A stretch of 64,000 bases of DNA from positions 88,549 to 152,548 of the forward strand of contig NW_020170516.1 in NCBI RefSeq assembly GCF_000524195.1. The letters run 5' to 3'. This document shows, one piece after another, positions 14,201-23,643 of this stretch; positions within the stretch are counted from its first letter, which is position 1, and each line of letters starts with the position of its first letter. Source of the stretch: Echinococcus granulosus (Eukaryota > Platyhelminthes > Cestoda > Cyclophyllidea > Taeniidae). The notes beneath the pieces were generated by a model, which saw only the letters and a list, made by a program, of their open reading frames with translations, was not told where the DNA came from and made no database searches. The translations under genes were made by a program, and so were the position numbers.

Positions 14201-17200
14201 CCTGAGGGAGGGTACCTGCAGCAAACCAAACCCCATTGGATCAGTAGATAAATTTTTCCCCTACGGACAATTATAAAGTGCGGTTAAAAGTCCTCCCTTT
14301 CAAAAACGTGGATAGGCTTTCAGTAGAGACCCTAGTAAAACGCAATTCCTACAGAGTTCGGAGGCTAGCACAATTTCCTGACTTAGTTTTCAACTTAAAT
14401 AGTCAAGGAATTGAATCTCCTTCGTAAAAACCTCCACTGTTGTAGTATGCTTTTTCGGCCATACCTGCAGCCTCGCAGCCCTTCTTCTTACGTCGAGATT
14501 AAATAACCCTACACCCCAGCATGGCAGCGTAGCTACGGGGACGGCTCAAAATGTCTACAAGACAATGATTTCTACGCTTACAGCTTTCAATTCCCCTTTA
14601 TCAACCACAACGAAACAGCATCTAGGCGCACCTACGCCTAATTTGCTACTTAAAAGCCAACTGATATCTATGGTGAAATCATAGTCTGGTAAATACCAGC
14701 GTCCTTGTGATAAGTACGCGAGCCGATGGATAGATGAATTTTCTCCCCCTGTGAATAAGTGGCGGTAGCAATTTGAACATACTCTTATAAGCGTGGGTAA
14801 ATCTCAAGCAGAGACGACTGAAAAGGCAAGGCATATCACCTGAATTGAAGCCGTTGTTAGACGAAACCACCCACATTTACGGTTCATCCTTGCCACTGCA
14901 ATAAAATAATCACTAAACACAATTAAAATTTTGTCTTTTAATTTTTTCATGCTCTGGCTGCAAGTTGCCAATCTCCCGAAGTAAGGATGCGTTTGTAGTT
15001 AATGAGCAAACTGAGAGGCAAATATTTTTTATTTGCAGAAAATTAGACAATGATATAGCCCTAGAAGAATGGGGTCAACCATCCAATGAAGACTGCCTAA
15101 ACTTTAGATCTTCTAAAGTGCAACAACCACTGAACTCTAAAATCGACCCAACAGTTTACACCGTTTTTTAAGACGTTCGCCAAATTTGTGCTCTCGTTTA
15201 TCTAGCTATAAATGCACAACTAGTGAATTCAGATGACCTAAACTCCAAGTCAAAGATTGAATCGTCTGGCTCTTTTGAATGCTTAGAATTAAACTACAAA
15301 ATATCCACCCACAGACACAAGTAAACGTTCAGCGGGCCGTAACGGCAATGGTGGAAAAGTGTAGAAGTTGTTTCATACGTGGATAAATAAAATTCATTGA
15401 CAAAACAACCGCTGGCACGAATCCCTAAATTTTAAGTGAAAATACACGTAGATTATGGCATACGCTCATTTGACCTTTAGACCCATCCAAAAACGCTTCA
15501 AAATGCTTACCTACCAGCTGGCGAACATTGGCTAGGCTCAGAGAACTTGTTCATCGACCTTCCCCTTTCTACCCCACCCTCTTCAGCTCTCCCACAAGCC
15601 CCCACTACATTGTTTATGCTGGTGGCGTATGCGTGTATGCGGTTTCCAAAGTAGGTGCTGCGGTGCTTCAGAGCCATCGCGTTATCGTAACACATTCACC
15701 GTTTTACCACCCTGTCCACAAGGGAAATATGCGGGGGAAGGGTACATATGAAAGATCACCCACCCAAGTGACCGATGCGTTCACCTACCCGTCACTACCG
15801 CTGGTGTGCACGCGGCAGCTGAGGCGTTCCGTCAACATGTGATGATGACGATGCTGATTGCGGGTATCGTGACCCGTAGATACCTGAAAAGTCAACAAAA
15901 TGCGGTGGAAAGTGAGTATGAGGAAGGGAATGGCTTACGTTAGAATAGCTGTGGCGGAGCACGTAGCTATCTTGCTGTCGGACGGTGCGAAGTTGTCCGG
16001 TTGACAAGACTGGCTGGTCGGTGGGGTGACTCAAGAAGCGCATGCGAGTTCGGTATGAGCCCCTGGCGAGAGAGTGGTTAGGACATTAACGTTGTCTGCG
16101 AGCTGAACATTGGTCAGTCTGGCGACAAGAGGGGGAAGGGCGCTAAATAGGCGTCTTGGGTTAACAGTCAATTCACCGAATCAGGTGAACATTCCAAACA
16201 CCACCAACCAGACACTGCGACAAAGCATTTGCAGACAAAGACGGCGACTGGCTCAAAACTTGTCACGGACAAGGATGAAGCTTCCTTCTTGTAGTCAAAA
16301 CGAACAGCGATAATCGACGGTAAAAGCTCTTCAGTGGGATCTCCATAGACGCAGATATGATGCAAGCTGCAAAACTGAAGACTCCTTTTTTGACTCATGG
16401 TAATACCTCTCTAGAGGGTGATCGTAGAGACTAAGCAGGTAAAGACCCAAAGCACGCGTCCAATGCGATCTTTAGCAGTTGGTAATGTGTAGTATTAAAA
16501 ATGCTGGAGAATGTGAATGTACCCCTATCAATGGGAGAACAATGATGCTTGGCATATCGTAAGCGGAAACAGTTAAACCGGAAAATATTGAACTGATCCG
16601 TTGGCATGGTCTCTGAACTGAAGGGTCATTTTTAGCTGAGGTCCTGAGGTATGCAAATGAACAGCTGGATAATTAGTCGTTTGTATAATTAGGATTAGAG
16701 TAGTTTTGAGGACTGGTAGACGCAAAAAACACCGGTGGAATAATCGCAGAGAAGTAGGGGTTTTAGCTTTTAGAACTTACAGACGTTTTGGGAAGTGAGT
16801 TTTAAGTAATCCGTTTCAGCGCCGTTTAGACGAATCATTACTGCTGACTCAGTTGACAAAGACGACGAACAACGAAATCAAATGCACATTTTGAAAGACA
16901 TTTTCACTATTACACAGTCCATTATCTGGAATGATTCTAGATAGGATAACCAAAGGCAGCGATGTTTGCTTATGAAGAAGGATTTAATTGTGTGAATTTG
17001 AAGAGTTCCGACCGAAGATGTATTGTGTGGAATTTCGTTGCCACTTCATCGTAACTTAGGATATTTTATGACAGACCAATGACTTTCTTATCAAATCAAT
17101 GGAAGCTATGGTTGTTTTTGTCACGTCATCCGCATCGTACGAGTTATTTTTGGTACTCTTAGGCCTTAGCACACCCTCCGTGTTTAACTTAGAAGCCTGA

Positions 17201-20200
17201 TGAAGTAAAGAGTCGTGAGATCAGCTCCAATTCAGTGATTACAACCAGCCTAATCAACTATGACTGCAACTTTGATTCAACTAAGCAAGACGACAAACGG
17301 GAGAAATCGTTCTGTGCGCCAAATGCAAGGTTTTTTCTCGTTTACGTATCTTATGGAAATTGGCCTTCAAGCTATGACTATTAAAGTGGTGAATTAGAAA
17401 CAATACAGATCCGAGATCAAAAATGGAAGAAAAACTTCGGTGATACATTTCCTTCACGAGTTCCTGCTGATTCCTGTGATGTGACACTGAACACGGGATT
17501 ACAATGCGTGGTTCACTTTGAGGAAAGAGAAGACAGCTAAACGATCGAAATTAACATCTGAGGCAAAATAACTACATTTTGAGCCGGAATTCCGAATATA
17601 TAACTTCGTGATATACACCGGGAAAGCGAATACACACTCGCCCCGATTATGCACACACAAAAATGGGCAGCAGAAGTGCATCTGCGAAGAGATGAAGGTG
17701 TAAAAACGAGGCAACTTATTCTGTTTCAATTAAAATACCCTTTACTGAGGCTCAGCACAATTAAATCGGCTTGAAATAATAACCTATGGTACGCAAGCAT
17801 ATTTGATTTTAGAGTCCAAAGAGTTCAGCACTGCACTCCGGCGATTGCGTTTCAACAAAGTTCCAAGAAATGTTCAATGATTGGAACGCAGATTTGATAG
17901 TTGTCAGTCAAGTGAAGAGAGTTCATGAAGGTAAGGAAGCATCTGGTGGAAAGTTCAGATTTAGCACAGAACATCAGAGCTCAATAGAGCTAGCGCATTA
18001 CTAGCTGGAGAATCGAACTGACAAAGTTAAGTCACTACAGCTCCGGGTTAGTTCGTGCGGTCTGAATTATAGACCCGCTCATTTATAAGAATGTAGACTT
18101 TAAAGACTTGAAGAGAACAATTTTGGCTCTTATCAACCCAATAAGGTGAGGTGTTGAACGCCAGAAAAATGAAAAACGGGCCTGACGGGAGCAGAGGAAT
18201 TTAAAATGCTGCAAGGCATTACGCAATCAAGCACCGGTACGACACGTGTACAAGCACACACAATCACAGAGAGCGAGGGTAGAGGGCAATGTGAATGAAA
18301 CGCGTCCAGGAACCGGCACGTGTGGTCTGAATGCGAGACGAGACCGAACGCTAGACCAAGGAAGGAGAGAGAGCCCGCAAGTTGGCTAGCGAGTGAGGAG
18401 TCGCGCAGCCGCCTGCTTTTCGCAGACGCGCTGTTGGACGGATACGCGCGTTTGTGTTGCTTAAAACTGAGGGAGTGAACGCTCGCGTTGACTGAGAACG
18501 AGGTCATGTGGAGCCTCTGAATGACACCGATGGGTAGTAGCAACACCGGCCGGCCGGCCTGCCAAATATGCCTACGCAGCCTCATATCCCCTAATACATT
18601 TAGCGTAGGAGTGCCAATACCAACCAAAAAAGCTAGTCGCCTTGTCCGCCTTAATCGATATAGTCGCAGGGAGCCGAATGCACTCTAGACTGCGCTTGTT
18701 TTTACATCCTCTTTTCCTCCATACAGATCTGCTTACAACGTATCGTTGAGACCTTCAGGCTTTAATGCTCACCATGTATGTGCAAAATAAGCAGTTCGAG
18801 AAAATAAGAAAAGAGCACAGAAATGTTAAGCCAGGAAGTTCCTAAAAAAGGAATTCAGATTGATGATTAGATCGCTGACGGTGAAAAAGGGATTAATAAA
18901 CAGGCGGAATCTTTAAAGGAATGGCAAGCATGTTGGCGGCATTAAAAAGATTGAGTCCCAAATGTGATAATCCTAGAATGCAGTCGACCTAATTTGTAGA
19001 CGTCGTGCAGCGATCAAGACAGGACTTCCCATTCAAATGACTCAATAAGCTACCTATGCCATCGAAGGAGGCATTTTAATACGGCCTTAGCAATAAGCTA
19101 AGTACTAAAAACCGCCACATATCGTAGATGTGGCCAAAATTTTAAAAATTGTATTCCGGCGTAGTCAAGATATGATAGCGTGAAAGAGGTTGGAAAAGTA
19201 AGTTTGTGCATTTGGCATGACCATTACAGCCGATCCTGAACATCACTATCAAATCAAATATGCTGAAAAATGATTGAAACTCAAAACGCATTATTAACTC
19301 AATTTAGACAGGACCATTAAGACATAATTTCCCATCAAAAGGCGCATTTGCACGAAAACTCAAGTCTCACCTTTCACGAATGTGACGAAGGCATACGGAG
19401 GTCAGGGAATCATTTTGCTCGTATTGTGAACAACTTGGCGCCTGCTGCGAACCATCCATCCGAATCTATGGATGAACAAGTGGAGATATTAGAAAGAACC
19501 TTCCACTACAACGTCAAAAAGTCAAATCAAGGAGGACATCAACGCACTTTCAGTGCCTTCCCACGCCAATTAATTTACTTATTCTGAAGATAAGTAGAGC
19601 AACCGAGGCGAGTTCATGAGGCTCGGGGACACCCCTAATAAATCGCCTTTACTGACACCTAGGCGTGTGCGTGTGAGAATTGCAAAACAGCTTGGAAGGA
19701 CACTTTGAAGATCGGACATGTGGTTACGATCCCTTACTCATCAGACCTTTACGTGCACCATACCCCTGCTGTCAAGCTGCTTGAAATGGTACAAGATGGT
19801 GATTTTATACCTCAGAGGTATCCTTTGGACTGGCGTCATAAAACTTTCGTTCACTGTTTCTAGTGAAGGGCATGGGAAGTATTGCCTGGTCTTGGCCCAG
19901 CTGGGAAGTTACGGAAGACAACCAGCGACGTTCGTAAAGGTAGGAGGCAGGTCGAGTGACACGCTGAATCCAGGTGCTCAGTTCAATCGCCTTGTCGCAA
20001 GCAAAGACGTAGCGATCTGCTGCCTCCATTAGGTAAAAAATTTTGTTTTCCGAATCTCCAGATGTGGCGGAGATGCGACCGGTACCGTAGACGCTGATCT
20101 CACCGTTGGTGAAGTTCCAGGAGGCAACAAGAGCAGGTTTGCGACCCTGAGAGATGGTGACGAAAAGGATTCGATCCACAGTGACGTGGAGAAAGCCGTT

Positions 20201-20961
20201 GCTGCTCCCACTGTGACGATGGTAGTGAATGACACGGGAAAGTAGACTAGAGAAGTAAGTGTAATAGGTGGATGAGGTAGTGGTGGATACTGATGTGATG
20301 GAGTGGGATTGCGCAAGTTCTGTGGATCCCAAGAGGTCAGATCCCGAAGCGCCCATAGTTTTGGAGAAAGCAGTGGGTGAGAGGACATAGGAATGCAGAC
20401 GACTGGTCTTGGGAGCTGAGAAGAGACTTGCAAAGAACCTAGAGCCTATAAATAAATTAAAGGCCAATTGCTCAAAACGTTAATCAAAATCAGATTGGAG
20501 GTTTGAATTCCTAACATCAACCCAGTGAAAACATACGAGTTGTAGATTGGATCCAAGACTTATTCGTTTTAGGATAATACAGTCAAGACTAGAAAAACTA
20601 CAGGTCTCCGAATTTTGTTCTCATAAAAATTGGCATAAGTTTGGCAGGGGAACCACATTCGAAATGTCGGTTAATCTCATCGTGATTGAAATTCCGCGAT
20701 ATTGAAGGATTGAAGGAAGAAGTGGGTGGAAAAACAGATTAAAATAGAAATTTGACCCACAAATAAGATTGTCCTGCAAAGTATCGGCCCACAGACGGAG
20801 GTCATCGAAAACCTCGAAGGTCATGCAATGCACACGATGTGTGCAGATGAGCAAAATTGAAGGGCGTGAGAAAATGTGCACACCTATGTCGAAAGAGTGC
20901 ACATACTCAGGATCATTAATGCTGGTAATCTCTGACTTGCTGACAAATAATTTCAAGGTAC
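1929..20961 (-). CDS. Dok-7/IRS-like PH-PTB docking protein (gene span)
   Basis: This is a receptor-proximal adaptor. In the Dok/IRS families a PH domain binds membrane phosphoinositides, an IRS-type PTB domain binds NPxY-like receptor motifs, and tyrosines in a disordered tail become SH2 docking sites. Seen here, in order: the second half of a PH domain (exon 20961-20761), a PTB-like fold (19949-20197), then about 600 residues of Ser/Pro-rich tail with YVNL, LDYLP, YTPYVPL, IYDRS and NYVAIDV motifs, and a stop at 1929-1931. From 10239 down to the stop, six successive exons join with matching intron phases. Upstream, the link from the PTB exon to 16062-15939 needs the uncertain exon at 16374-16205. 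The first PH strands and the start codon were not found. The pattern ending in LLICTHRV...FEVFDDLRLWADTL resembles Dok-7, but a generic Dok or IRS assignment is equally defensible. It is divergent to SHANK. Confidence 0.65.
2266..3496. other. last intron of the Dok/IRS-like gene
   Basis: No exon, repeat or RNA gene is apparent. Confidence 0.5.
3497..3691 (-). CDS. tail exon with IYDRSQQSPRLP
   Basis: The acceptor TATCTACAG with phase 2 entry gives SFFFSRRRNPLLLTRQAIYD, then RSQQSPRLPTQPLGSLPR and DVSDASKLASLQTQG up to a GG|GTGAGT donor (phase 2), 64 codons. An alternative acceptor (CTCGTCAG, nearer IYDRS) has better protein style but the wrong phase for the upstream exon. Confidence 0.65.
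3692..4721. other. intron of the Dok/IRS-like gene
   Basis: About 1 kb bounded by phase-2 exons; nothing else supported. Confidence 0.5.
4722..5003 (-). CDS. tail exon with YVNL and YTPYVPL docking motifs
   Basis: Acceptor TTTCCCTTTAG (phase 2), donor GTCAG|GTGGGT (phase 2), 93 codons. It opens with YVNLGP, a Grb2-type SH2 site (pY-x-N), continues with a long Ser/Thr/Ala-rich stretch, and near 4808-4828 has NYLSYTPYVPLSR with three closely spaced tyrosines. It closes with a Gly/Arg patch (GNGCGRGRIRTF). These motifs are the strongest evidence that the tail is a phosphotyrosine platform. Confidence 0.75.
5335..5449 (-). CDS. short Ser/Ala/Pro-rich tail exon
   Basis: Acceptor TTCCCCAG (phase 1), donor TA|GTAAGC (phase 2), 37 codons: GHEQTSLNFADAASATPSRS then PAPASFPLPSAPPSAR. 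The split codon TA|T gives a tyrosine, so the junction with the next exon reads RYYVNLGP. The other two frames give far less plausible protein. Confidence 0.7.
5450..7636. other. intron of the Dok/IRS-like gene
   Basis: AT-rich sequence without a supported exon or repeat. Confidence 0.5.
7637..7966 (-). CDS. tail exon with an acidic DDDDD run
   Basis: Acceptor CCCCTTAG (phase 1), donor TCTG|GTGCGT (phase 1), 109 codons. It reads VRMIAPCARASSECRHCDSG, then GRLYLSREEIQVAALKAA, a Ser/Pro stretch and GRDDDDDIDNLATSG. It includes one YLS tyrosine context and several cysteines and histidines without clear zinc-finger spacing. The open frame continues past the donor to a stop at 7590, so an unspliced C-terminus is possible, but the next exon fits the phase. 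Confidence 0.7.
7967..9931. other. intron of the Dok/IRS-like gene
   Basis: About 2 kb; the phases of the two flanking exons (1 out, 1 in) match directly. I see nothing else to report in it. Confidence 0.5.
9932..10239 (-). CDS. tail exon with the LDYLP motif
   Basis: A 308-nt exon after TACTTTTTAG (phase 2 in), ending CAA G|GTCAGT (phase 1 out), 102 codons. It reads TDQQVPIMVALSPLPLDYLP, an acidic stretch (SEAKLEVDVEAGGEE), then Ser/Pro-rich sequence (SPSPPPLPLSFPN) and SSSSQ. The tyrosine at about 10185-10187 is followed by LP, a possible SH2 docking context. GC content is clearly above the flanks. Confidence 0.75.
10240..15788. other. intron of the Dok/IRS-like gene
   Basis: About 5.5 kb, AT-rich, without an exon I can support. 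An open frame at 15507-15695 on minus ends near a GTAGGTAAG donor and could be an extra exon, but the flanking phases already agree without it. Confidence 0.45.
15789..15883 (-). CDS. tail exon (His-rich in the phase-matched frame)
   Basis: Acceptor TTTTCAG and donor GG|GTAGGT. Phase 0 in and 2 out fit both neighbours and give VSTGHDTRNQHRHHHMLTER. A second open frame reads GIYGSRYPQSASSSSHVDG and looks more like the rest of the tail, but needs a phase-1 entry that the upstream exon does not provide. Exon existence is likelier than the exact frame. Confidence 0.5.
15939..16062 (-). CDS. tail exon with SYRTR and SYVLRHSY
   Basis: Enters after CTCTCGCCAG at phase 2 and leaves at AAC|GTAAGC at phase 0, with 41 codons. 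The only frame without a stop reads GSYRTRMRFLSHPTD, then RQQDSYVLRHSYSN. It is Ser/Arg/Gln-rich, consistent with the disordered tail, and contains three tyrosines. The next intron is only 55 nt. Confidence 0.65.
16205..16374 (-). CDS. possible exon linking the PTB exon to the tail
   Basis: An open frame of 56 codons starting after CTTCAG at phase 0 (FCSLHHICVYGDPTEELLPS, then RFDYKKEASSLSVTSFEP) and leaving at GTGGTG in phase 2. These are exactly the phases needed between the PTB exon (0 out) and the next exon (2 in). The donor is weak and there is no domain, so it remains tentative. Confidence 0.35.
16375..19810. other. intron of the Dok/IRS-like gene, with a GC-rich island
   Basis: No exon is convincing here. 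An island at about 18180-18560 is GC- and CpG-rich on an AT-rich background and contains a GGCCGGCCGGCC run; it is listed as a finding. Confidence 0.45.
19811..20445 (-). CDS. PTB-domain exon
   Basis: A 635-nt exon (phase 1 in, phase 0 out at GAG|GTATAA) with 211 complete codons. Residues 1-82 are a Ser/Thr-rich linker (SVSTTTSSTYYTYFSS). Residues 83-165 (19949-20197) form an IRS-type PTB-like core: FLHVTVDRILFVTIS, VASWNFTNGEISVYGTG, KIFYLMEAADRYVFACD and the closing helix KAIELSTWIQRV. The loop before the last strand is shorter than in vertebrate IRS PTBs. The tail of the exon (SERKFYDASPKDTSE) begins the disordered region. A second PH domain is the main alternative reading of this fold. 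Confidence 0.75.
20761..20961 (-). CDS. PH-domain exon (C-terminal half)
   Basis: The exon enters after TAG at phase 1 and leaves at a GTGGGT donor in phase 1, giving 66 whole codons. It encodes GTLKLFVSKSEITSIND, then SFDIGVHIF, SILLICTHRV and the terminal helix FEVFDDLRLWADTLQDNL. This matches strands 3-7 and the C-terminal helix of a PH domain, including the conserved Trp. Reading frame continues open past the donor, but the phase matches the next exon only at this GT. The first two PH strands must lie in an upstream exon that I could not identify. Confidence 0.7.
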
Positions 20962-21945
20962 CTACATCACTAACGCACATTTAACAAAATTGTACTTGAG
21001 AATGTAGAGGGCTTTGACAGAACACAATGCCGCTTTCTCCACTAAATAGCCCTTAAAATAAGTGATGATTAAAGTTACTTTTTTCCGAAACCGGAAAAAT
21101 GGAAAGCCCTGAAGGAGGACACTGGAACCCTGTTCAGACATCCTCAGCAGCCTCTATGGTGCCAAACAGAATGGCCAACCGAAATGCGCGCAAATTTGGC
21201 ATTTGATGATATATCGTGTAGAACGGAACCAACTACATAAACACATGAGTTAGGCAAGGAAGTGGAAAAGACTTATGCAGTTTTTAGAGTATTTTACCAA
21301 GTCAAAAATATGAAGCATCAAGCAATACTCCTTGAGCAAAAGAGGGGGAGTGAACTGATGGTGGATAGCATTGACAACAGCAAAGGGAAACTAATGACCA
21401 TTAAAATGCAGTAAAAATGCCTGGCTTTGTTTCTTAATGTTAATTTCTGACACACTGAATGTTGTTTTCTTCACGTATTTTAGAGCGTTTAGACACTATA
21501 GGAATAAACATTATTTTGCCAAATATGATCAACCAAAATCCCAGTCTAAAACTAAGTACCGAATTCGCAACTAACATAGCCTCAGTCATAAATGCTTTGC
21601 TTAAATGATGGCCATTTGGCGTGAATCACTGCTATTAACACTTTCTTTCAGCGGATACCCTAATTTTACATTAATAAAGGTGACAACATATGGTGCATTT
21701 AAATAATAAAATTAGGAAGAGACAATTAAAGATAGAAGGCTGTTTTCGCAAAAAACAACCAAAAAAGTGAAAGTGAGCAGATTAATAAACAACCCAGTCT
21801 AGGAATCGGCAAGTTATACTTAAGCAGATTTTTGATCCATTAAACATTTCCCACGACCAGCAGGTGAAATTTATTTCATTCCATTATAGTATCAATCCTT
21901 TGAGTTGTTTCATTTTTCTATAGATTGTGGCGTCTTTTGACGCAT
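20962..21945. other. intron or 5' flank of the Dok/IRS-like gene
   Basis: The missing N-terminal PH exon should lie upstream on minus. A 30-nt minus-strand candidate near 21081-21110 (CTCCTTCAG acceptor, GTAACT donor, GFPFFRFRKK) is too short to call. Confidence 0.4.
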
Positions 21946-22004
21946 TGTAACGCCCCAAGACTTCCCTGTAGACGGAAGAACACATTGTACCTAAGTAGAA
22001 TATA
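21946..22004 (+). mobile_element. LTR-like repeat copy A, 5' part
   Basis: Starts TGTAACGCCCCAAGAC and aligns with the first ~60 bp of copies B and C. It stops at ...GAATATA, where copy B is inserted. It is the most diverged of the three copies. Confidence 0.65.
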
Positions 22005-22205
22005 TGTAGCGTCCCGAGACATCCTGAAGACTACGAAAGAAGATAAAATACTCGGACAGAATGTATATTCAGCGCAGAGAAGGTGCCTGGGCTATTGGCA
22101 TGGCCCGAAAGGCCAGCCCACCCAGCGAGGTACAAGAGAGGGCTAATTCAAGGCACAAAAGTGGCGCCTCACCAATACAGAGGAATAAGCTACCATCGAA
22201 TTACA
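22005..22205 (+). mobile_element. LTR-like repeat copy B (nested solo LTR)
   Basis: A 201-bp unit beginning TGTAGCGTCCCGAGAC and ending ATCGAATTACA, so it has TG...CA ends typical of LTRs. It is flanked on both sides by TATA (22001-22004 and 22206-22209), a 4-bp target-site duplication. It shares roughly 85% identity with copy C by eye. It holds no long ORF of its own. A terminal-repeat retrotransposon in miniature (TRIM) or a solo LTR are the likeliest identities. Confidence 0.7.
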
Positions 22206-22345
22206 TATATGTAGTCGGTATAAAGAAGGCATTGGGTCTGCCGTCACCTTCCAAAGTCCAGACCACCAGTGAGAGCTACATTGATGGAGACCCGGTGTGG
22301 CATGTTACAAGGACCGCGAGCTAAATAAACCATTAACATAATACA
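22206..22345 (+). mobile_element. LTR-like repeat copy A, 3' part
   Basis: Continues copy A after the insertion: AAGAAGGCATTGGGTCTGCC, CCAGACCACCAGTGAGAGCT and the end TAAACCATTAACATAATACA align with the distal two thirds of copies B and C. With one TATA removed, the two A parts total about 195 bp, matching the length of copy C. Confidence 0.65.
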
Positions 22346-22463
22346 CCTTTTTCTGACTTTGCATGGAATGTATTTTAATAAAGCTACTAATTAGAAATTA
22401 AATATTCTTGAATCATACTGTTTGGCGACCTATTTAGTTAATTTAACCACTGAATGAATATAA

Positions 22464-22660
22464 TGTAGCGTCCCGAGACTCCCTGAAGACGAAAGAAGAC
22501 ACAATACTCGGGTAGAATATAAATATTCAGCACGGAGAAGGTGTCTGGGCTATTGGCATGGCCCAAAAGGACAGCCCACCCAGCGAGGTACAAGGAGCTA
22601 ATTCAAAGTGCAAAAGTGGCGCCTCACCAGAACCGAGGGATAAACCACTATCGTATTACA
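22464..22660 (+). mobile_element. LTR-like repeat copy C
   Basis: A 197-bp unit beginning TGTAGCGTCCCGAGAC and ending TATCGTATTACA, in the same orientation as A and B. It contains GAATATAAATATT, a possible TATA element. I see no target duplication around it. The 118 bp between copies A and C show no obvious primer-binding site or polypurine tract, so A and C need not be the two LTRs of one element. Confidence 0.65.
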
Positions 22661-23287
22661 GTAGACCTATGTGAGATTCAAGAAACAAATAAGTAATCAT
22701 TGTAGAAGCAAGAGAAGGGTGTGAAGTCACTTTGTAAAATGTGTTTGATCAAAAATTTTTCACGCTTCTCATCTCATTGCTCATGCTCTACTTATGAAAG
22801 GCGTGTAAAGTTAAAGCCATGGGTACAATTTCATTCAAAACTTGACTTACTGCGTCGCTAATGTAAATGTACAGTAAATCAAAACAGAAGTTATTGTATG
22901 ATTTGATTACCGTCACCTAGCATAGTTTCAAATTAAGTAATACACGCCTTAAAGCGTATACACTCAGTCTATTTCCTTGTTATGTGTATTTGATTGATTT
23001 CAGTTCATTATTTTGCATGTTATTTGTGATCCACTATCGAATACTCCGTAGTAATGCAAATTAAAAAACCAATCTAAATCGTTATAAAAACGTTATTGTC
23101 TGTACAAAATTATTAAAATTTAACAATTTTCTTTTAGGTTTTGCCAGAAGCTTTGAACATAGGCACTTATGTTTGTACGTATCAAATTTATTTTACCTTA
23201 TACACACCGCAATTTTGAATACTAATTTTTCATAATATTGTGTGGTCTTTGCGACACTTAAATTCACCCATTTCCTACTGCTAAATC
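22661..23287. promoter_or_regulatory. upstream flank of SHANK
   Basis: AT-rich sequence before the first SHANK ATG. An in-frame TAA lies 6 nt upstream of that ATG, which supports it as the start unless an acceptor has been missed. No specific promoter element can be assigned. Confidence 0.35.
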
Positions 23288-23643
23288 ATGTGTGATAGCG
23301 ATTCTGGCTTATCAATTAGTATGAATGGAAGTACCAAAGATATTGACGCTTCTATATCCGGCTCGACAGTTATTAAAATCAACGTCCCGTCGGTTGGTGT
23401 AGAGGTTTGTTTTTAGATATTCGAACTGATCTATGTATCCCTAAGCGAGTATACAGCTTTCTTCAAACTGATATGATTTCGGATGTTAAATTAGCGATTG
23501 CAACTGATTTACAACTGGAATTTCGTGATATACTGAATTATGGATTATTTCTACCTCCAGCTAACGGAAAAGCTGGAAAATTTTTGCAAGAAGAAAGGCA
23601 ATTAAGAGATTATCCGTTTTCATGCTCTGTTGGACATTTAGAG
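23288..23643 (+). CDS. SHANK exon 1, SPN domain (with frame break)
   Basis: ATG at 23288 opens MCDSDSGLSISMNG and reaches TVIKINVPSVGVEVCF, which lines up with the first SPN strand of fly Prosap. It then hits TAG at 23414-23416. Sequence continues in another frame (DIRTDLCIPKRVYSFLQTD, RDILNYGLFLPPANG, QEERQLRDYP) to GAG|GTTAGC at 23643. One added T in the T5 run at 23410-23414 would make the whole exon open. Alternatives are a 20-nt GT..AG intron (23397-23416) or another micro-intron. Confidence 0.75.

Noticed and set aside
18133..18627. A 164-codon minus-strand open frame.
   Set aside because: Explained by GC richness and lack of AT-rich stop codons; no phase link to the adaptor exons and no family pattern.
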